From NCBI RefSeq assembly GCF_000826065.2, contig NZ_LN623543.1, forward strand, positions 598,144-662,143: 64,000 nt of DNA, in the 5' to 3' direction. Origin of the DNA: Tessaracoccus massiliensis (lineage in GTDB: Bacteria > Actinomycetota > Actinomycetes > Propionibacteriales > Propionibacteriaceae). A program made the translations under genes and the position numbers. Of the stretch, positions 60,807 through 64,000 are shown piece by piece. Each line of letters begins with the position of its first letter. The first letter of the stretch is position 1. A model generated the notes under the pieces. The model was not told where the DNA came from. It saw only the letters and a list, made by a program, of their open reading frames with translations, and did not search any database.

Positions 60807-61673
60807 CTATGCGCTGGGGCTAACCGGCGGATCCCACAGGGGCTGGGAGAGGGCCTCCATGAAGTCGAGGACGTTCATGTTCCACTCGCGGGTGTGCGAG
60901 TCGTTGAGTCCGTGGGGGCCGCCCTCGATGACTGCGAGCTGGGAGTGCGGGATGAACTCGTGCATTCGGGCGCTGGACTTCTCGTACGGGACGTTGATGT
61001 CCCCGTCGCCGTGGATCACGAGTGTGGGCACGTCGACGGCGCGGCAGTCATCGCGCAGGTCGGTGGCCCAGATGAGGATCGTCTTCCACGCGGCATCCGG
61101 ATCCGACTGCTTCGCGATCTCCAGACCCTGCTTGCGCACGTCGTCGTCAACCTGCAGGCCGCCCTCCTCCGTGGAGTAGAACCAGCCGATGAACTGCTCG
61201 AGGAAGCTGTCACGATCCTCGCGGCACTTGTCCGACATGTCCTGGAAGCCCTCGATCGGCATGGCGCCGTCGGGGTTGTCCTCGGTGATGCACAGCGCGG
61301 GGGCGATGGAGCCGGAGAAGATGGCGCCGGCGACCCGCTCGGAGCCGTGCCGGCCGAAGTAACGGGCCACCTCTCCCCCGCCCATGGAGAAGCCCAGCAG
61401 CACCGCGTCGCGCAGGTCCAGCTCGTCGAGCAGCGCCTTGAGGTCATCGGCGAGGGTGTCGTAGTCGTAACCGTCCGCCGGCTTGTCGGACCTGCCGAAG
61501 CCCCGGCGGTCGTAGGCGATCACCCGGTAGCCGGCGTCCGCGAACACTGGGATGTTGGCGGCGAACGCCTCACCCGAGAGTGGCCAGCCGTGCACCAGCA
61601 CGAGGGGGCGGCCCTCGCCTCCGGTGTCGGTGTAGTTGAGGATGACGCCGCTGGTGGTCTGGACAGTGGGCAT
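60807..61673 (-). CDS. Alpha/beta hydrolase, non-heme haloperoxidase-like
   Basis: A 288-aa enzyme with the full triad: S96 in GFSMGGG, D225 in HGDGDINVPY, H254 in GGPHGLNDSH. VLVHGWPLSGEAF forms the oxyanion hole. AYDRRGFGRSDKPADGYDYD resembles cofactor-free chloroperoxidase/perhydrolase proteins. The actual role is probably esterase or lactonase activity. The start at 61673 has AAGGAAGG upstream. It is isolated between the DUF368 and sufT genes. Confidence 0.9.
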   Translation of the reverse strand: MPTVQTTSGVILNYTDTGGEGRPLVLVHGWPLSGEAFAANIPVFADAGYRVIAYDRRGFGRSDKPADGYDYDTLADDLKALLDELDLRDAVLLGFSMGGGEVARYFGRHGSERVAGAIFSGSIAPALCITEDNPDGAMPIEGFQDMSDKCREDRDSFLEQFIGWFYSTEEGGLQVDDDVRKQGLEIAKQSDPDAAWKTILIWATDLRDDCRAVDVPTLVIHGDGDINVPYEKSSARMHEFIPHSQLAVIEGGPHGLNDSHTREWNMNVLDFMEALSQPLWDPPVSPSA

Positions 61674-61758
61674 GTCTGGCCTTCCTTGGTGGACGGTGTT
61701 CACCACCCAGGCTAGCCGCGCCCGGAGACCTCCGCAGGCGCCTTCGTCAGGAGACCGG

Positions 61759-62151
61759 TCAGAGGTTGTAGCCGACGGCGCGCAGCTGCTCGCGGCCGTC
61801 CTCAGTGATCATCTCCAGCGTCCACGGCGGCAGCCAGACCCAGTTGATCGTCACCGAGTTGGCCAGGCCGTCGAGCACGTACTTGGTGTCGTACTCGATC
61901 ATGTCGGTCAGCGGGCAGGTAGGCGAGGTCAGCGTCATGTCGATGGTGACGTTGCCCACGTCGTCGACCTGGGCGCCGTAGACCAGGCCGAGGTCGACGA
62001 CGTTGACCATCAGCTCAGGGTCGACGACGTCCTTCATCGCCTCGAGGATCTCCTCCTCGGTGGGGATGGCCGAGGGCGCGTCCGGGGTCGCGTCGAGGTC
62101 GACGTCCGGCAGGTCGTCCTTGACCAGGTCGCTGGGGCGGGGTTCAGTCAT
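61759..62151 (-). CDS. sufT: MIP18/SufT family Fe-S cluster assembly factor
   Basis: A 130-aa protein with the DUF59 domain (residues 30-125): EEEILEAMKDVVDPELMVNV, VDLGLVYGAQVDDVGNVTID and the conserved Cys 79 in TSPTCPLTDMIEYD. SufT helps mature Fe-S proteins. It follows sufU by about 100 bp, which includes a dispersed repeat. The acidic N-terminus (DLPDVDLDATPD) is usual in Actinobacteria. Confidence 0.92.
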   Translation of the reverse strand: MTEPRPSDLVKDDLPDVDLDATPDAPSAIPTEEEILEAMKDVVDPELMVNVVDLGLVYGAQVDDVGNVTIDMTLTSPTCPLTDMIEYDTKYVLDGLANSVTINWVWLPPWTLEMITEDGREQLRAVGYNL

Positions 62152-62187
62152 GTTCGGTTCCTTCGGTTTCGGTGTCAGGAATGCTTG

Positions 62188-62260
62188 GCGGTTTCGACAC
62201 GTCCGCGCTCCTCGTGAGCTCGGAGGGCGGACGGCTCCACCAGCGCTGGACGGCTCAGGG
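62188..62260. repeat. Dispersed intergenic repeat, copy e (includes the sufU stop)
   Basis: GCGGTTTCGACAC...GAGCTCG...GGCTCCACCAGCG...GGCTCAGGG. It matches copy c block by block. The TCA at 62255-62257 in GGCTCAGGG is the sufU stop codon. Confidence 0.65.
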
Positions 62261-62695
62261 GGCGGTGGTGGCCTGGAGTGCGGCGTCCTTCATGGCGGAC
62301 CAGCCGAGCAGCGCGCACTTGACGCGGGCGGGGAACTTGGACACGCCCGCGAACGCGATGGCGTCCTCGAACACATCCTCGTCGGGGGTGACGTTGCCCT
62401 GGCTGTGCATGACCTCCAGGAACTGGTCGTGGAGTTCCATCGCGTGGCTCACCGGCTTGCCGATCAGGAGATCGGTCATCACCGAGACGGACGCCTGTGA
62501 GATGGAACAGCCCTCTGCGTCGTAGGAGATGTCGGTGAGCGTGCCGTCGTCGACCTGGACGCGCAGCGTCAATTCGTCGCCGCACGACGGGTTCACGTGG
62601 TGCACCTCCGCCTGGTACGGCTCGCGGAGCCCGGCGTTGTGCTTCTCGCGGTAGTGATCGAGGATGATCGTCTGGTACAGCTCGTCAATGTTCAT
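62255..62695 (-). CDS. sufU: Fe-S assembly scaffold/sulfur acceptor SufU
   Basis: A 146-aa zinc-containing IscU-like protein that takes sulfur from SufS. The ligands C38 and D40 (NPSCGDELTL), C63 (AEGCSISQAS) and C127 (FPARVKCALL) are present, with the SufU-specific insertion after residue 85. It starts 6 nt after sufS. Its stop codon lies in a dispersed repeat, so the last residues (ATTAP) may be variable. Confidence 0.95.
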   Translation of the reverse strand: MNIDELYQTIILDHYREKHNAGLREPYQAEVHHVNPSCGDELTLRVQVDDGTLTDISYDAEGCSISQASVSVMTDLLIGKPVSHAMELHDQFLEVMHSQGNVTPDEDVFEDAIAFAGVSKFPARVKCALLGWSAMKDAALQATTAP

Positions 62696-62701
62696 ATCTG
62701 G

Positions 62702-63943
62702 TCAGCCCTTGAATCGTGGGGCGAAGTAGTCACGGGTGAACACCAACGCATCAGCGAGGGCGTCGATCTCGGCAGGCGTGGTGTACAGGTACGACGACGC
62801 CCGCGTCGAGCTCTGGAACCCCAGCCGCTTGTGCAGGGGGCGGGCGCAGTGGTGACCGCCCCGGATCGCTACCCCGCGGGAGTCGAGCACCTGCATCACG
62901 TCGTGCGGGTGCACGCCGTCGAGGTTGAAAGAGATGGCGCTGCCACGGTCCACCGCCTCCGTCGGGCCGAGGATGGTCAGGCCCTCGATGGAGGTCAGTT
63001 TGCCCAGCGCGTACCTGGTCAACTCGTGTTCGTGTTCGGCGATGGCGTCCATGCCGAGGCGGGTGAGGTATTCGATGGCGGCGCCCAGGCCCACGGCCTG
63101 CGCGATGGGCGGGGTGCCCGCCTCGAAGCGGTGCGGGGGCGGCGCGTACGTCGACCGGGCCATCTCCACGACCTCGATCATCTCGCCCCCGCCCAGAAAC
63201 GGCGGCAGCTCCGCGAGCAGGTCGTAGCGACCCCACAGCACGCCGATGCCCGTGGGGCCGAGCATCTTGTGCGCCGTGAACGCCACCAGATCCGCACCCA
63301 GCGCGGACACGTCGGTGGCCTTGTGCGGCACCGCCTGCGACGCGTCGACCACCATCCTCGCGCCGACGGCGTGCGCCTGCCCGGCGATCTCTCGGACGGG
63401 GTTCTCGGTGCCCAGCACGTTGCTCACCGCCGTCAACGAGACGATCTTCGTACGCTCGTTGATCAACTGCTCGCGCTCTGCGGACTCCAGGTCGAGGCGG
63501 CCCTCGTCGGTGATGTCGAACCAGCGCAGCGTGGCGCCCGTGCGCTCACACAACATCTGCCACGGCACGATGTTGGAGTGATGCTCCATCATGGAGATGA
63601 CCACGTCATCGCCGGCCTTCAACCCCGCCCCCAGCGCGTGGGCGGCGAGGTTGAGGGCTTCGGAGGCGTTCTTCGTGTAGATGACCTCCTCGGGGCGCGC
63701 GGCCCCGATGAAATCGGCCACCTTCCCGCGGGCGTACTCGAACGCCGCGGTGGCCTCCCCTCCGAGCAGATGCATGGCACGCGCCACGTTGGCGTTGTGC
63801 TGCAGGTAGTGCTGGGCCACGGCGTCGACCACCTGGCGGGGCTTCTGAGAGGTGTTGGCCGAGTCCAGATAGACCAGCGGGTACTCCCCCACCCTGCGGC
63901 GCAGGATGGGGAAGTCAGCCCGGATGAGGGAGGTGTCAAGCAT
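62702..63943 (-). CDS. sufS: Cysteine desulfurase SufS
   Basis: A 413-aa group II PLP enzyme that frees sulfur from cysteine for Fe-S clusters. The PLP lysine is K226 (AFTAHKMLGPTG), the catalytic Cys is C366 (RGGHHCARPL), and MMEHHSNIVPWQ and DASQAVPHKATDV bind the cofactor. It overlaps the sufC stop by one base (TGATG), so translation is coupled to sufC. Confidence 0.97.
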   Translation of the reverse strand: MLDTSLIRADFPILRRRVGEYPLVYLDSANTSQKPRQVVDAVAQHYLQHNANVARAMHLLGGEATAAFEYARGKVADFIGAARPEEVIYTKNASEALNLAAHALGAGLKAGDDVVISMMEHHSNIVPWQMLCERTGATLRWFDITDEGRLDLESAEREQLINERTKIVSLTAVSNVLGTENPVREIAGQAHAVGARMVVDASQAVPHKATDVSALGADLVAFTAHKMLGPTGIGVLWGRYDLLAELPPFLGGGEMIEVVEMARSTYAPPPHRFEAGTPPIAQAVGLGAAIEYLTRLGMDAIAEHEHELTRYALGKLTSIEGLTILGPTEAVDRGSAISFNLDGVHPHDVMQVLDSRGVAIRGGHHCARPLHKRLGFQSSTRASSYLYTTPAEIDALADALVFTRDYFAPRFKG

Positions 63944-64000
63944 CAGGCGTTGGCAGCTTCCTTGATGTACTTCTCGTAACCCTCGGCCTCGAGGTTCTCG
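63943..64000 (-). CDS. sufC: Fe-S assembly ATPase SufC, C-terminal end only
   Basis: Only the last 18 codons are in the window: ENLEAEGYEKYIKEAANA and a TGA. The ending and the position ahead of sufS fit SufC. The rest, including the ABC motifs, lies beyond the window edge. Confidence 0.75.
   Translation of the reverse strand, partial: ENLEAEGYEKYIKEAANA

Overview
This window looks like chromosomal core DNA from a high-GC Gram-positive bacterium, most likely a member of the Propionibacteriaceae. That placement is an inference from several features: strong GC bias, a pafB-pafC-tatA-tatC-helY block, a recA-recX-rny-miaB-miaA-dapF-hflX block, lexA divergent from a small SOS membrane gene, nrdR-nrdJ as the ribonucleotide reductase system, a Cutibacterium-type galacto-N-biose phosphorylase (gnpA), and many genes whose -10 box lies only 6-7 nt before the start codon. 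No transposase, integrase, phage gene or CRISPR array is visible.

Layout. 1-151: partial tRNA-Glu and tRNA-Gln. 198-4749: CAAX protease, FAH-family hydrolase and citramalate synthase (cimA), divergent from leuB. 4754-8142: mgtE, an ECF-type sigma factor with a coupled membrane protein, and an unknown gene. 8250-11713: ilvB-ilvN-ilvC behind a BCAA leader-peptide attenuator. 11835-20577: a membrane protein, HIT protein, hisF, helY, lipid kinase, tatC, tatA, a small membrane protein, pafC and pafB. 20621-25131: gluQ, an FKBP lipoprotein, an AEC transporter, a DedA-like protein and corA. 25293-31352: ilvD, gnpA, a rhodanese with a coupled LuxR regulator, and a small membrane gene. 31421-34976: nrdR-nrdJ with tandem NrdR boxes. 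35030-38381: SOS region (small SOS membrane gene, lexA, dinG). 38374-46680: hflX, dapF, miaA, miaB (frameshifted), aldose epimerase, rny, recX. 46670-54568: recA with two DNA-damage promoters, DUF3046, DeoR regulator, clgR, cinA, pgsA, rimO (frameshifted), ftsK (frameshifted). 54661-61673: lipoprotein, thiL, ddl, plsC, rarD, DUF368 transporter, hydrolase. 61759-64000: sufT, sufU, sufS and the end of sufC.

How the genes fit together. cimA, leuB, ilvBNC and ilvD make a branched-chain amino acid supply set that can form isoleucine from pyruvate through citramalate. pafBC, lexA, recA, recX, dinG and the small SOS gene form a DNA-damage network. The recA upstream region carries both a PafBC-type (RecA-NDp) promoter and a LexA-box promoter. 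nrdR and nrdJ supply dNTPs through a B12-dependent enzyme under likely autoregulation.

The main anomalies are three frame disruptions in genes that should be intact: a perfect 146-bp tandem duplication in miaB, a 64-bp near-perfect tandem repeat in ftsK, and a one-base deletion in rimO. They may be assembly or sequencing errors, or real lesions. I saw no convincing novel multi-gene system. The most interesting signals are the regulatory architecture of the SOS region and recA, the ilv leader peptide, a dispersed intergenic repeat family that supplies stop codons, and a possible shared operator between a DeoR regulator and gnpA.
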